Assembly: GCA_025738555.1 (NCBI GenBank)
Contig: JAOVFP010000008.1
Span: forward strand, 1,674,001-1,738,000
Source of the DNA: Cyathus striatus
Lineage: Eukaryota; Basidiomycota; Agaricomycetes; Agaricales; Nidulariaceae
Direction: 5' to 3'
Length of the DNA stretch: 64,000 nt
Below the pieces are notes generated by a model that searched no databases, had not been told where the DNA came from, and was given only the letters and a program-made list of their open reading frames with translations. Of this stretch, positions 11,611-22,986 are shown piece after piece. The position numbers and the translations under genes were made by a program. Within the stretch, counting starts at the first letter, position 1, and the number at the start of each line of letters is the position of its first letter.

Positions 11611-12317
11611 CACGAAAGTCCAATTTATCTTGGAAGGCATTAAGCCTTTAACATCGCAGTAATGCAGTGTAAGATAATTAGAAGATACTGCTGAAGACAT
11701 TTCAATATGACCACAAGGCACCGTAGAGTACAGGAGGTCCCATAAGAACTCTCTAAGATTAAGGCACCATTGCAAGGCAATGCTAATATTACTTTAGTCC
11801 TGTATTCTATTACAAGATATAAATATTACACCAGTGCATTTATTGACTCTCAGATGGCCCTTGAATCTATTGGTGGCTTCAGTATACCTCGCTAGCATAC
11901 TATTATTCAGAAATAAATTAATATAAGAAGGTTGAAAATAATTAAATTATTGCGAAGGTTATCTTTTATAAGGTTTGTGACATGGATAAACATCTTGAAG
12001 TGTTGAATCTTGTTGATAAGTAGCACTAGATAGAACCGTAGATAAGTCTGGATCACCTAAGCTCGACTGGACATAGCTCGGAACTTAGGGGCGAGGCAAT
12101 CCAAGATCCGGTAGAGTGCTGACTAAAGCGGTCGTCTGAGATGTATAAAAGGTGCAACACTTGTGGGGACTTTTTCTCGTCAAAGCTTCAAGAGTTGGCT
12201 TAAGATTTTCAGGTAGGTAACTTAGAGGTAAGTCTTCAGTTAATTTGGTAAGTACCGTTCTCGGTATCATGCTTTTACTTACATACATTACTTGTTATAC
12301 TCCATAGATAGTAGCAC
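11611..12317. mobile_element. possible insertion bounded by 12-bp direct repeats
   Basis: The 12-mer TGGTCGATATGT occurs at 11599-11610 and 12318-12329, bracketing 707 bp that interrupt the alignment between repeat copies B and C. A variable-length duplication of this size would suit a SINE or LINE fragment, but there is no poly-A tail and no convincing inverted repeat. A TATA-like TGTATAAAAG lies at about 12140. Element class unknown. Confidence 0.35.
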
Positions 12318-12514
12318 TGGTCGATATGTATGTATGTCTGATGAATACATCATGTGTTCGCTTTAATTCTCAGCGATTGGCTACACATATATATAATAAA
12401 CGTTGATTTGACTATATTACCTTTTTGGAATAAAATTATACAGGGTTAAAAGCCATTGCATGACATGGAATTCGTTGTAAGACTCAGTAGTAAGCTTTTT
12501 AAGTCATCGCATTC

Positions 12515-12618
12515 GTTACGGGGCATTATAAGACACTCAGCAAGTCTCTCAATGCCATCTAAGATTTCGTCCTCTTGGGGGGTACCAAATGCCATAAGGC
12601 ATTATAATGCCCCGTAAC
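12515..12618. mobile_element. 104-bp foldback/MITE
   Basis: Inverted ends GTTACGGGGCATTATA (12515-12530) and TATAATGCCCCGTAAC (12603-12618) enclose 72 bp. A further internal GGCATTATAATGCC palindrome overlaps the right end. No clear target duplication was seen. It would form a strong hairpin if transcribed. Confidence 0.5.
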
Positions 12619-12659
12619 ACATTGGATGGCAAACTATGTTTTCATGACAATTATAGTAC

Positions 12660-13800
12660 GTTTTCTTTACACGTACGGTGATGATATCTGAAGTCCTGAC
12701 CAAACCCATAGTCGTACTTTAGTTCATTCGATCACGTCGAATGCGGAAAAAGAGACCTTGTTAGATCGTATACTACGTCTTCCATGCTCTCTGCTTCTCG
12801 ATGCAACGCACCACTGGATGGAAGCGAGCTTTCGGGTTTTCCCCTTTATCACTCTCCCCCTCTCTCCAGGTTCACTCACTTCTTCATTAACACGCGAGGA
12901 AGATGAGTAAGGGCAACTAAAGGCCGACGTCATCATTCATTCTACCAATATACGTGCCTAGGCTTCGGCTACCTATCTCACTAGAGTCTCATATGACATA
13001 GACATATGATACGTCTCCAGCACTTCTACCGCAGCTATTGTCTCCACCATCACCGGGCTTCAGGATCGCCAAATTGAAGACCTTTATTCGAGCACACCGC
13101 AGTTTTCGTGGCTGTTAAGAGGATATTAGGGAGCTAGGTGTTGCATGTTTGATACAGGGAGCAATTTGAAGGCATATGGACGAAGTATGGGGGTGGTACT
13201 ACGTAAGGGGAAGTGGGGTACCGGTGTGTTGTTGGGGACCAGTACCCGATTCTACCAGCTACCATACGCAGCTTCGCACTCTCTAGCTCCAACTCCATCC
13301 AACGCGCCAGTCGCCCACACCTCAGCTGTCTCCAACTGCACAACGATACTTCGTCTCCTCGCCGCACATCGCATCACCCTCACACACTACTCATCCGCAT
13401 ACAAGTTTTCTCTTTATTGAATACGCAGTTTCCTTCTAAACACCCCAACACCACTTCTAGTCCGACCCGCCAAGGGGACATGTAGCCACCCATGCCACGC
13501 GCTCAAATTGTGGTCACCGTTTTGTGAATTCTGAGGGTCGGTGATGGCGGAGACCACGGCAGCGGTGGAGGTGCTGTAGAAGCATAGGGTGTCGTACTAT
13601 ATTGAGAAGACGTTTGGGAGACGAATCTGTAGGGTATGAGGTGAATGCTGGCAGCGAATATCTCAAAGACGATTACGAGGACGACACTGAAGGAGACCTC
13701 TGAGCACTCGCTTTGGAGCCAGACTCGGGTGCACCAGTGCTACGCCTACTTCACGCGGACATCTTCCATGTCCTGCATCTTACGTCTTATTGTCACATCC
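12660..13800. repeat. degenerate dispersed repeat, copy C
   Basis: The body at 12680-13110 aligns with copies A and B, including the minus-strand NLAILKPGDGGDNS fragment at about 13060. A second block at about 13505-13760 carries an inverted partial copy (GGTCGGTGATGGCGGAGACC, about 13528) and a tail segment that on the minus strand reads VSFSVVLVIVFEIFAASI. The frames are broken throughout, so I treat it as decayed. Confidence 0.5.
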
Positions 13801-14224
13801 CCGTTCGCCCTCTTGACACGGTGTAAGCCTATTACATCGTTGTAATAATCTCTATCGACTAGGACTATCTACGCTCCATACAAAGGATCGATTGTATGGA
13901 TATGTATATTAAAACGTTAAGCTTGAAAACTCATATGCACTCGCATGATACTCTTCATAAACGATAATAAAATTGTTCTTGATAAGCCCTCCTTGTCGTA
14001 AGTTAAGGTATAGGTATCCTTGTATTCCTCTTGCTCTTCTCGCTATATCTGCAGCGAAGCTCTTTTTCCATCTTCAAGTGGGTTGTATTTTAATACTACG
14101 TGCTCATCTCCTTCAAATAAAGTACGGCATATATGGTAAAACACGATGAGACATTCAACAAGGTCCCTGCATCTGTAACTTTCCTCCCACCCTAACGTAC
14201 TTCCCCAATACACCATGGTATAAA

Positions 14225-14400
14225 GTCGTGAACCCTCATCATCTTATTCTGCTCATCGTCATCATCACCCTCACTGCATCACGTCAACCCCCACATGTAA
14301 CCCCATTTATCGCTCGTTCTGCTCATCGTCATCGTCACCCTGCATCCCTCACGCGTAACCTTACTTATCGTTCGCTGAATCCATTACACATCACTCAATC
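14225..14400. repeat. short tandem duplication, two units
   Basis: Two imperfect units of roughly 60-70 bp, each starting TTCTGCTCATCGTCATC (about 14248 and 14317), then CACCCT...CGTAACC and TTATCG. No coding meaning is apparent. Confidence 0.5.
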
Positions 14401-14499
14401 GCTTGTCAACACACGAAATGTTAGCGAGCAGCAGCGAAAGGGTACGAGGTGCTCAAATGAACGTAGTTCCGGTCTACAATTTCGAGATATCTAGCTCTT

Positions 14500-15690
14500 A
14501 GATAAGAGTGACAGGACACCCGGAGTGACTGGATGCACCAATTGACAGGAGCACGTGGTTATAGTAGGGAGGATTGGGCGTACGGAGTGAAGAAGCCTGC
14601 GAGAGGCCTGTTGGCAAGAACTTCTCGTATAAGTATTCGAGTTCTTCGCATCCCTATTCAACCGCAGTCACATCTCTAATTCTCTTCCCGCCCTGAAGCA
14701 CCCCGGCTACGATGTGGAGGCTGGTTGGCATGAAGCCGCAGTTTGGGACGAAGGGGCATTTGGAGCTCCTTGAAACAACAACGAAGCCCATCGTAGTCTG
14801 CTTTGTGATATATCACCTCGTCGCCCAGACCCTCGCAATGTGCTATCGTGTCAACGAGGAAAGCATCTGCAAGATAAGAATGAAGGCGAAACCGTACGTC
14901 TCGAGACGAGGGTACGTACCTCATCAATCATTATCGAACTTTCTCTCAATGCGTCTATGAGGAACGCTATGGTGGTGGTTGACACAGAATCCTATGGGAT
15001 AACGGGTCCCAGAGCTAGTCCCCCTGTAGTGCACGGCACAGAGTATGATAAAGGACACTGTCGTGTGCAGTTGAAGGCATGGTATCTGGCTTCGTAATGA
15101 GCGAATGCGGATGGAAAAACATATGGCTGTATGCATGGTCAGGACTTCCAGCAACAGTCGTAAGTAACGAAATGAAGAAACCTACCTCATCAGCCACCTC
15201 GCATCTCCGACAACCCTCCCCAGTACAGCAGGACTTCGGGGAACGCTATAATAACTTTTCGCGTGACTTCCTCGACATGGCACCGTAGGGCATCTCGAGG
15301 TGGCCTTTTGATGTAAGAGTAAAGCCCTTACAAATCGTGTTGGAAGTGTTCAGTCACGTAGTCTTCATCATCAGCCCTCGCTGCACCATGCCCTTCACTC
15401 CAGCTGTCCAAACGCACGCTCACAGCCCGAACCCGTCGTACGTGTCATTAACTTCACAGGCCCTCCAGCTGTTGCTCTTAAAGGCTCTTTGGATTGATCC
15501 AATAACTAGATATCTTCGAACACTCGCACTCCAGGTCGAGTACTAAACGCTCAGACTCAAACCGGCGTGGCTTGGGTCTCCTATTCGGGGGTTCTGGGGC
15601 CCGGTGAGGGTGCCTACGACGGTGCCGGTTGGGATGTTGCATAGGTAGCGAGTCGAAAGAGGCTACCGGGAGGTATGAGCGGACAAGATA
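14500..15690. other. decayed region, no supported gene
   Basis: Short open frames occur on both strands but show no consistent domain or splice pattern. Stretches such as 14840-14900 loosely resemble the tail of the dispersed repeat at 11410-11470. I see no intact gene. Confidence 0.4.
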
Positions 15691-15889
15691 TTGCGCTTAG
15701 GTCGGGGTGGATAGGACGATGTAGGCGTGGTTGGTGACGAGGTCATCCTTGTCCTCCGTAATCATATATGTAGGAGACGAATGGGAGAACGGAGAGCAGG
15801 GAGAGGGTAATGACGAAGATTGTAGGCAAAGAGTTGCTCGGAGCCGATGTGCGTGCGCAATTAAATGATCAACATCTACGGTCGTTGAT

Positions 15890-16450
15890 GGAGATGGCGT
15901 TAGTACAGTCTGAAAGAAGAGAGAAGAGGAAGAAGGGCGGAAGAAGGGGGCTGTAAGAGGCAGGATAGTAGAGGATAAGTACGGGATTTCTTTGCATCCC
16001 AGCGCATCTTCGGCAGGCATCCCCCTACCGACTTCACGAGAGAAGCATGCGACTCCACTCCCCCTACTCCCTATTCCAGCGGAATACAATCCACGCCTTG
16101 GCGTGTCGTATGCCGCAAATGGATGCATGGCCCCTCCAATTCGGATTCGATCTGAATGCATGTGGGAGTAGTTCTGGTAAAGAAGGGAGGAAGATAAGTA
16201 GAGGTAGTTGGAGGGGATAAAGAGGAAGAGAAGGGGGGAAGACGGTGAAGAGACAAAAGGACGAAAGGTGAGGGAGAGGAGGGCGGGGAACAGGACAGGG
16301 GAAGAAACAGAGGAGGAAACAGAGGTAAAGGAGTAAACAGAAGAGGGAGAGAGGACACGAAGGACGTTATGAGGGAAGGACGTAAGGTGGGGATAGTCAA
16401 GGACGGAAGGGAGCTGGGACAGGAATGGAAGCCGGTGAAAAGGCAAGTAT
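15890..16450. repeat. long purine-rich tract
   Basis: The plus strand is strongly purine-rich, above all at about 16165-16400 with runs of GGAAGA/GAGG/GGGGAAG. The 281-residue minus-strand reading frame over this tract (Ser/Leu/Pro/Phe-rich) is best explained by base composition rather than a gene. A hydrophobic fragment further downstream on the minus strand (about 15760-15830) may be another membrane-gene relic. Confidence 0.55.
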
Positions 16451-19289
16451 ACACGTAACGAAGAAAGACATACACCTCCAGCCTCTTCCTTGCGTAACGG
16501 TATGCGTCTTGGAACGGCACGCCTAAGCCCCAGTGAGCGCAAGTACTAGTACTCCATCCAAATCGACGTTCAGTACTCAGTGGCCATTGTTGCGACGAAG
16601 AGGTTCGTTCGTTCGACGGATATTGGAATTGTGGGTCAACAGACATAGGTCGATTACAAGGGGCGTCAGATGGCTGATAAATTAGCTGGTGGAGCACTCT
16701 TGTGTGGGAAGACAGGAGGGTAGGGAGGATAACAGGCGAGGTCGTGGCAAGGTCGTGGTCAACACGCTAGGGATCCGGGAAATGCCGAAATTCGATATTC
16801 CGTCGAATTTAGCAGAGCTACTGCAGAGGTCTAACTGGATCATAAAAACGATGTAGTATCAGAAGCAGGTTGAGCCTCCAGTCCAAAGTTTCGGCACATT
16901 GAAACCTACTGCTTATGAGAGCCAGTAGTTTGTACTATATTTAGCACTCGTTTCAATGTGACAACCACCAGCTGACCACAACGAAGCTAAAGTTGAACAG
17001 CATGTCATCCGCGTCTCTAATTTTGGATTGACATGCACACAGCATGGATCAACAATCCAATCGATATATATATGGATCGTTATACAATAAGACACCTTCC
17101 CCATCCATTCATACGCAAGCAACACAACACGCACAAACGAACGACAATGTCTCAATCACTCGAGAATTTCGGCAACTCTCACTCGCTTGATACCAAAGGG
17201 AATCATGCTCCATCTTCTGATGTACAAGCAAGGGACTGTTCCCTTCAATCAGGCACTGAAGTATTAAGTTCTATGTTATCCCATGTACCACAAAAAACAC
17301 ATATTACAATTGTAAGTCAAACTAATATTATTTTTTTACTAGACTTCTGTCTTACATTATCATATAGCAGGAGAATAATACAGTTAAAAACATTGCAGGG
17401 TCTCATGCATTCACAAAAAATAAAGGAAATATCAATATAAAAGATACAACAATTAACACTATTTACCAGAACATACCTAAGGAAAAAAATGATTTGCTAG
17501 CAGAGAAATTGAAACCAATCTTTGGTGCTGCTTATAACTCAACTGAAAGGGAAAAGGCTACTGGATGCACAGCTGGTACTAGAGTGGATCTGTTGAAAGA
17601 AATTGATAATTGGATTGCTTCAACTGACAAAGCATCTATCTACTGGCTTTCTGGGCTTGCAGGAACTGGAAAATCTACTGTGGCACATAGTGTAGCTCAT
17701 AAATATCACAAGAATGGAGCCTCTTTCTTCTTCTTCAGGGATCACTTAAATAGGAGTGAGTCTACAAATGTAATTAGAACTCTAGCATATCAGCTGGGAA
17801 AACAACTTCCAGAATTGAAACAAAAGATATTGGAAGAAGTTGGAGCTGATGTTTCAATTCTCCACTCAACTCTTGAAATTCAGTTGCAGAAACTTGTTTT
17901 GAGCCCAATTATGAATATAAAAAATAATTTACAAAAAATTAAAATAGTAATTGTACTGGATGCACTGGATGAATGTCAGCAAGACATGCAAGCACATATC
18001 ATCAAAGTGCTAGCTGACAATCTCAAAAAGTGCACCTTTTCAATTAAATTCTTTGTTACAAGTTGACCTGAGGCATCTCTTGAAGATATATTTCAAACTA
18101 AAATGGTGGAATCCTTGACAAATCCATTTGTTTTGCATAACATTGAAATTGAAAAGGTTAATAATGATATCAGGTTGTACATAGAACATGAGATTGATGA
18201 AATGCCAATTGCTAAACCATGGCCAATGCCAAATGAAATGAGTGAACTGATTGAAATATGTTCTGGTTTATTTATTGCAGCAACTACAGCAATGAAATTT
18301 ATTAGTGATGGTCCAAGAATTTCAGCACAAGTCAAATTAAAATTGATTCTTGAGAATAGATATGTTAAATTAAATAACAGGAATGCACATGGATCACTTG
18401 ATAATATGTATATGAAAATCCTTTTACTAGCTTCAAAATCACCATACTGGAAAGAAGACATATTTCAATCTATTGTGGCAATTATTATATTAGGGTTTAA
18501 TAGTTTGAGCATTCAAGGAATATTGCAAATTCTAAAATTGAATCACAATGAAAATGATATATATGAAATACTTCACAATTTAAAGGCAGTACTACTTGTG
18601 CCACCATTTAACTCAAATCTTCCAATACATGCTTTTCATTTATCATTTCATGATTTCATCACCAATTCAGAAAGATTGTCAGACAAAAAAATTTACATTG
18701 ACACAAAAAAGCATCACACACTTATTGCAACATATTGTCTGCATACTCTTATGAGCATCCTCAAAGTAAATATCTGCAATATTGAGGACATGACCACTAC
18801 AAATAAGGATATATCTATTCCTGATACAATGACAGATGGGATTGGTTATGCTGCTACATATTGGATTTTCCATGTTCAAGAAGGATTAATAGATGAAAAT
18901 CTAAATCAGCTGGCAACCACTTTCATATTAAAGTATTTATTGCAGTGGCTTGAAGTTATATCAATATATGGTCAGCTACCAAGAGCACTAGAAGGAATAA
19001 GACTCCTAAAAAATCTGCAGGTGTGTATACCTTTTCAATGAGAGTTATTTTCTCTAATGAAGTAAATTAGTTCAATTTTACACCCCAATGTTTGGAGTTG
19101 GTGAATGATGCTGAGAGCTTTATTCTTCATAATTATGAGATAATTAAGGACTATGCATTGCAAATTTACCAATCTACACTTTTATTCACTCCACAAGAAA
19201 CTTTGTTGTACAAAACCTATCAAGATCAATTAAAGACAGTAAAAGTTATTCAAGGATACATAAAGTACTGGGATCCATGTGTACAGGTT

Positions 19290-19775
19290 CTTGAAGGCCA
19301 TTCAGACTTGATCATCTCAGTTGCCATCTCACAGGATAGGTCAACTATTGTTTCTGGCTCAGATGACAAGACAGTCAAAGTGTGGAATTCACATAGTGGA
19401 AAACTTCTCAATGAGCTAAAAGGCCATTCATATACTGTCACATCAGTTGCCATCTCACAGGATGGAACAACTATTGTTTCTGGCTCAAAAGACAAGACAG
19501 TCAGAGTGTGGAATTCACATAGTGGAAAACTTCTCAATAAGCTAAAAGGCCATTCAGACTGGGTCAATTCAGTTGCCATCTCACAGGATGGGACAACTAT
19601 TGTTTCTGGCTCAGATGACAAGACAGTCAGAGTGTGGAATTCACATAGTGGAAAACTTCTCAATCAGCTAAGAGGCCATTCAGGTGAGGTCAAATCAATT
19701 ACCATCTCACAGGATGGGTCAACTATTGTTTCTGGCTCAGATGACAAGACAGTCAGAGTGTGGAGTGTTCAAAAT
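19290..19775 (+). repeat. near-identical WD40-coding tandem repeats
   Basis: Four units with a 126-bp period, each encoding a GHS...VAISQDG...IVSGSDDKTVRVWNSHSGKLL-type blade. The units differ by only a few bases, mostly at positions after GHS and around the end of the blade. Such similarity suggests recent duplication or gene conversion, as described for fungal NWD genes. Confidence 0.85.
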
Positions 19776-19863
19776 GGTGATTGTGTGCATGTTTGGTATC
19801 TAAATGATAATGTAGAATCAGTTCAGTTTAATATTGATCAAAACTGCATTGTTGTTATATCCA

Positions 19864-20743
19864 TGTCCGGATACATCGTGCCGACGTTCCCACGTGACCT
19901 TCTAACATACCCGCTTCGGGTTTACACTTCCCGATGTTCCTGCCCGGGAACGTACCTGGAACCCATCGGGTTTTTTATCAGATACTTCAGATACATACTT
20001 TCTCTTATGACAGCCTCACCACATCATCATTCTATTACTCCTCTCTTCCATTCCTACTTATACGTTTCATTATGGCCTTTGTAGATTAATTCCTTATTCT
20101 TCATTCTGAGCGCATCATTTGCGCCCCTACTCCGCTTTGCCAAGACTTCATTTCCTACTTACTCCTTTGACTTGTCCTTTGTATAATACTTCTACATTCG
20201 TATCTACAGGTTCCTACTTAGTATAAGTAGTCTTCCAGATGTAATAGGTAGTCTTCAGTATTCGTATCAACTCTGTACACTTTCTTCCTACACTAAGTTC
20301 CAAAACCCGCTCCAGGTTTTCCTTTGGGTTTCTCTCCCACTGCCTAGTGTAGTGGCGAAGCCCTCTCTTATACTCTGGAATGTTTCCTTACATTGGATAT
20401 CATCTGTTGTGAAATACGAACCATTCCCTGGGGATATCCAGGTGGTGCAGCACATACACTGAAGCCATGGTTCACTTCCGCACTTCTGCTCTCGTTCCCA
20501 TACCTGTACTCACTTCAGGTTTCCGTTATAGTTCTCCCACACCCTCCAGGTGTCGTCGCATTCGTTTCCCAGTAGGAAGGGAATTGGTACGTAACAATAT
20601 TCATCCTAGACATACACAAGATGAACATGTCTTTCCATTTGTCTATGCAGGCTTGAGAACCGGTACACAGATGTCATATAAGTATATAGGACTAGTAGGT
20701 GTGTCTAACTTGGAGTACTTGTAGTATGACATAAAATGAGACA
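19864..20743. mobile_element. solo LTR
   Basis: An 880-bp segment begins TGTCCGGATACATCG and ends ATAAAATGAGACA, matching the TG...CA rule. It is flanked by a perfect 5-bp duplication, ATCCA (19859-19863 and 20744-20748). No internal retrotransposon genes are present, so it is a recombination product of an LTR retrotransposon (Copia or Gypsy not decidable). It lies in the last exon of the NACHT-WD40 gene, and removing it rejoins that frame. Confidence 0.85.
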
Positions 20744-21068
20744 ATCCATGCCAGACATGTACAAGTCTGATTAAATTAACAATCAGAGGTATCTTTCCCC
20801 TTGTCTATGCTGCCCTGAGTAGTTTTTCATATATGTATTATTGATGCCATGCAACAATATTTTAAATCACCACTTGATAAAATAATAAATAGTAGACATT
20901 GCCTTGAGATTTTCATGTTGATAACATGTAATAAAAGTTCCCATATTGAATGCATAATAACATACACAAAGTACAATACACCGAAAAGGAGGAAAGTGAG
21001 TGTTGATATTAAAAAAGTAAATGAGAAGCCAATGATGTGCCACTATATCTGACATATCCTTCGAAGGA

Positions 21069-21938
21069 TTATAGATGATCAAAGTAATTTTGCCACTCTT
21101 CTGCCAGTGACATGGGTTCATGACTACCATAGCTCTGGTTGTAAGTCATGTTGCTCTGATACTCACCAAAAGAGACATCAAGGCTGTTACTGACTGGTGG
21201 GGAGTCGTCCAGCACATTATTGAACTCCGGGCCCCATGTGGCAGAGAGTTCCTGGAAGGTAAGCAGTCAATAAAGAAGTAGTTGCATAGTTGAATTAAAG
21301 CTCACCACTAACTCAGACAGCTGTGCAGCTGTTAAAGTAAACTCGGGATCATTAGAAAAAGTCACTGGTGTGAGGGCATCGGCAGGGGTCAAGGCATCAA
21401 CAAGGGCTACTGGTTGTGGCTCAGCAGGATCGATAGAGTAATAGTTGGTGTGCTTGATGGTAATCAATATACCGAATATCAAAGATATAAGTAAGCAACA
21501 TACCGGATATCCTGAAGCCACTTGAGCGGTATTATGGGTATTACTGACAACTGCCCTTGCTAATATGCTCTGTGATGTGCTACTTCGAGTCTTGCGGCGA
21601 GTCACCACTGGCACCGATGTCACCTTCTTTGGCTTCTGAACTTTCTCATTATTCCTCTTTGGTTGGTACCGGTACCCCTGATTGTCAAGTTGATGTTGAA
21701 GTTTTATCCTCGCAGCTCTGCACTCGTAAACATATCTGATATTCTGAGGTAGCGACTTCCACAGTTTGAAAATTCGTTTAGACATTTCGTCTTGAGGCAA
21801 CTTTCCTTCTGTTGCTATGATTTCTTTTTGCTTGTTCTTTCTAAACAGCACCCAGCAGTTTTCAGGTCTTTTGATATGAACACCAGGAGCTGTGTTGGAT
21901 GTGGCGGGGAGGGAAACATCTGACATTATGGAGTTCAA
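21069..21938 (-). CDS. HMG-box (MATA-type) transcription factor
   Basis: Three exons (21504-21938, 21306-21452, 21069-21251) with introns of 51 and 54 nt give a 254-residue protein ending FDHL. An HMG box runs from about residue 22 to 95: IKRPENCWVLFRK..., with the KLWKSLP core and the basic YRYQPKR end. The spacing resembles the sequence-specific MATA_HMG/Ste11-like class rather than abundant HMGB proteins. A basic patch (about residues 97-120, KPKK, RRKTRS) could be a nuclear signal. The C-terminal half is acidic and Ser/Thr/Pro-rich, a plausible activation region. Related fungal factors regulate mating or development; the target is unknown here. The 51-nt intron is a multiple of three and open, so retention is possible. 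Confidence 0.8.
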
Positions 21939-21999
21939 GGATGTTGTAGATGTTGAGGATGGAGATGAAGATGAATAGAAGTGATAGGTCAGAAATATT

Positions 22000-22594
22000 C
22001 AGCTGGGCTTTAAGGGGGGTTGGGCTCGTAGCAGAGTGAGCGAGTTGTTTTTCTGCATTTCCTTGTTTGGAAAGTTATCAAATGCGAGCGTATTGGCGGC
22101 GCTGACATTGTTCAAATCAATTCTTCATTCATGCATCAAGCGTGATTGCGCATGTAGTAGCCATTCAGCCATTTCCCCATTTCATTCTGTCTTCCCCCTC
22201 AAACAATGGTTATGAGGCTAATACCAGTATATAGTTCAAGGCTTTGTGTCCATCGGGCTGAAAAGTCCCAAGATACAGGTCTACATATATTAGCATACAC
22301 ACACAGCTACTATTGTTCCTCTAGGACTTGATACATAGTGCATATCCTTTAATTACAATGGGTTATAAACCAGTGTTGAAGAAACATAAACACGGATGGA
22401 CTCACAGAGCATGGCGATTCCTACAGAATCCAAGATATTAATAGAAACTTGTTCGTAGGATGCATTCACGTGTCCACGACGCGTCAAAATCACAATCACA
22501 ACTTCACAAGGTCTGCCGAGAAGTTTTCTAGTCCCGTAATCGGCGTGATCCCATTAAGAACAAACGAAGCCCAACATAGTGCCCTTTCGGATAA
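22000..22594. other. intergenic, upstream of HMG-box gene
   Basis: Contains the presumed promoter of the minus-strand HMG-box gene. No other gene is supported. Confidence 0.4.
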
Positions 22595-22596
22595 TA

Positions 22597-22984
22597 GGGG
22601 AAATCAAAGTTGGCGTAACTGGCGGTTTTGTTGTGCCAAGCAGTTTTTTTGTTGCATGGGAACTTCGTTTTGTTCCGACCAAGGTTTGACACCCCCGCAT
22701 TGTATCGAAACAAATGGTTGATGGCTCCAGCGGAGTTCCATCTGGGATTGAAGTTGATTCTGAGTGAGTCAATGAGTTCACGCGTGCACCTCCGAGTCCG
22801 AGTGAGCCAAGCAGTCGCTTACTTCAACTTCAAGCTCCGACACAATATCGACTAAGAATGCTCGTAACAAGATCGCCTCAAAGAGTCGAAACGACGTCGC
22901 GTCCTCTCTTTTGTTTCCGTGGGAAGTTGTTTTGTTTGACCATCAATCATTTCGTTTTGCCAAGAGGGCAAGTTTGATTTCCCC
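22597..22984. mobile_element. TA-flanked degenerate MITE
   Basis: Inverted ends GGGGAAATCAAAGTTGG (22597) and CAAGTTTGATTTCCCC (ending 22984) are flanked by TA (22595-22596 and 22985-22986). Further in, both sides carry related GTTTTGTT/CCAAG-type blocks in inverted order. A direct GTGCCCTTTC motif flanks both sides (about 22580 and 22990). About 388 bp, no coding sequence. Confidence 0.5.
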
Positions 22985-22986
22985 TA

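Larger units (their letters stand above)
17147..20774 (+). pseudogene. NACHT-WD40 (STAND/NLR-type) gene with nonsense codon and LTR insertion
   Basis: Exons: 17147-17311, 17371-19020, 19071 onward. Exon 2 starts with an Asn/Ile/Thr-rich stretch (about residues 56-90), then a NACHT NTPase with P-loop GLAGTGKS (about residues 150-157) and Walker B IVIVLDALDE. The conserved TSRPE-type motif reads TS-stop-PE because codon 287 is TGA (18064-18066), most simply CGA to TGA; the frame stays open afterwards to 19020. Exon 3 encodes four WD40 repeats (about 19290-19770), then a short tail. A solo LTR (19864-20743) replaces the original end with a chance TGT...-derived tail stopping at 20082-20084; without it the frame would end PDMYKSD at TAA 20772-20774. 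In the family such proteins act as intracellular sensors in non-self recognition. This copy is probably non-functional unless the TGA is read through or the product is re-initiated. Confidence 0.85.

Noticed and set aside
15697..16697. 281- and 208-residue minus-strand open frames
   Set aside because: They cover the purine-rich tract; Ser/Leu/Pro/Phe bias and overlap of two frames indicate composition rather than genes.
19250..19663. 137-residue minus-strand frame opposite the WD40 repeats
   Set aside because: Shadow of the repeat array on the coding strand.
19290..19775. Regular spaced repeats as a CRISPR array
   Set aside because: They encode WD40 blades with a 126-bp period and the organism is a fungus.
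19864..20743. Full LTR retrotransposon
   Set aside because: No internal gag/pol and only one LTR between matching 5-bp duplications; it is a solo LTR.
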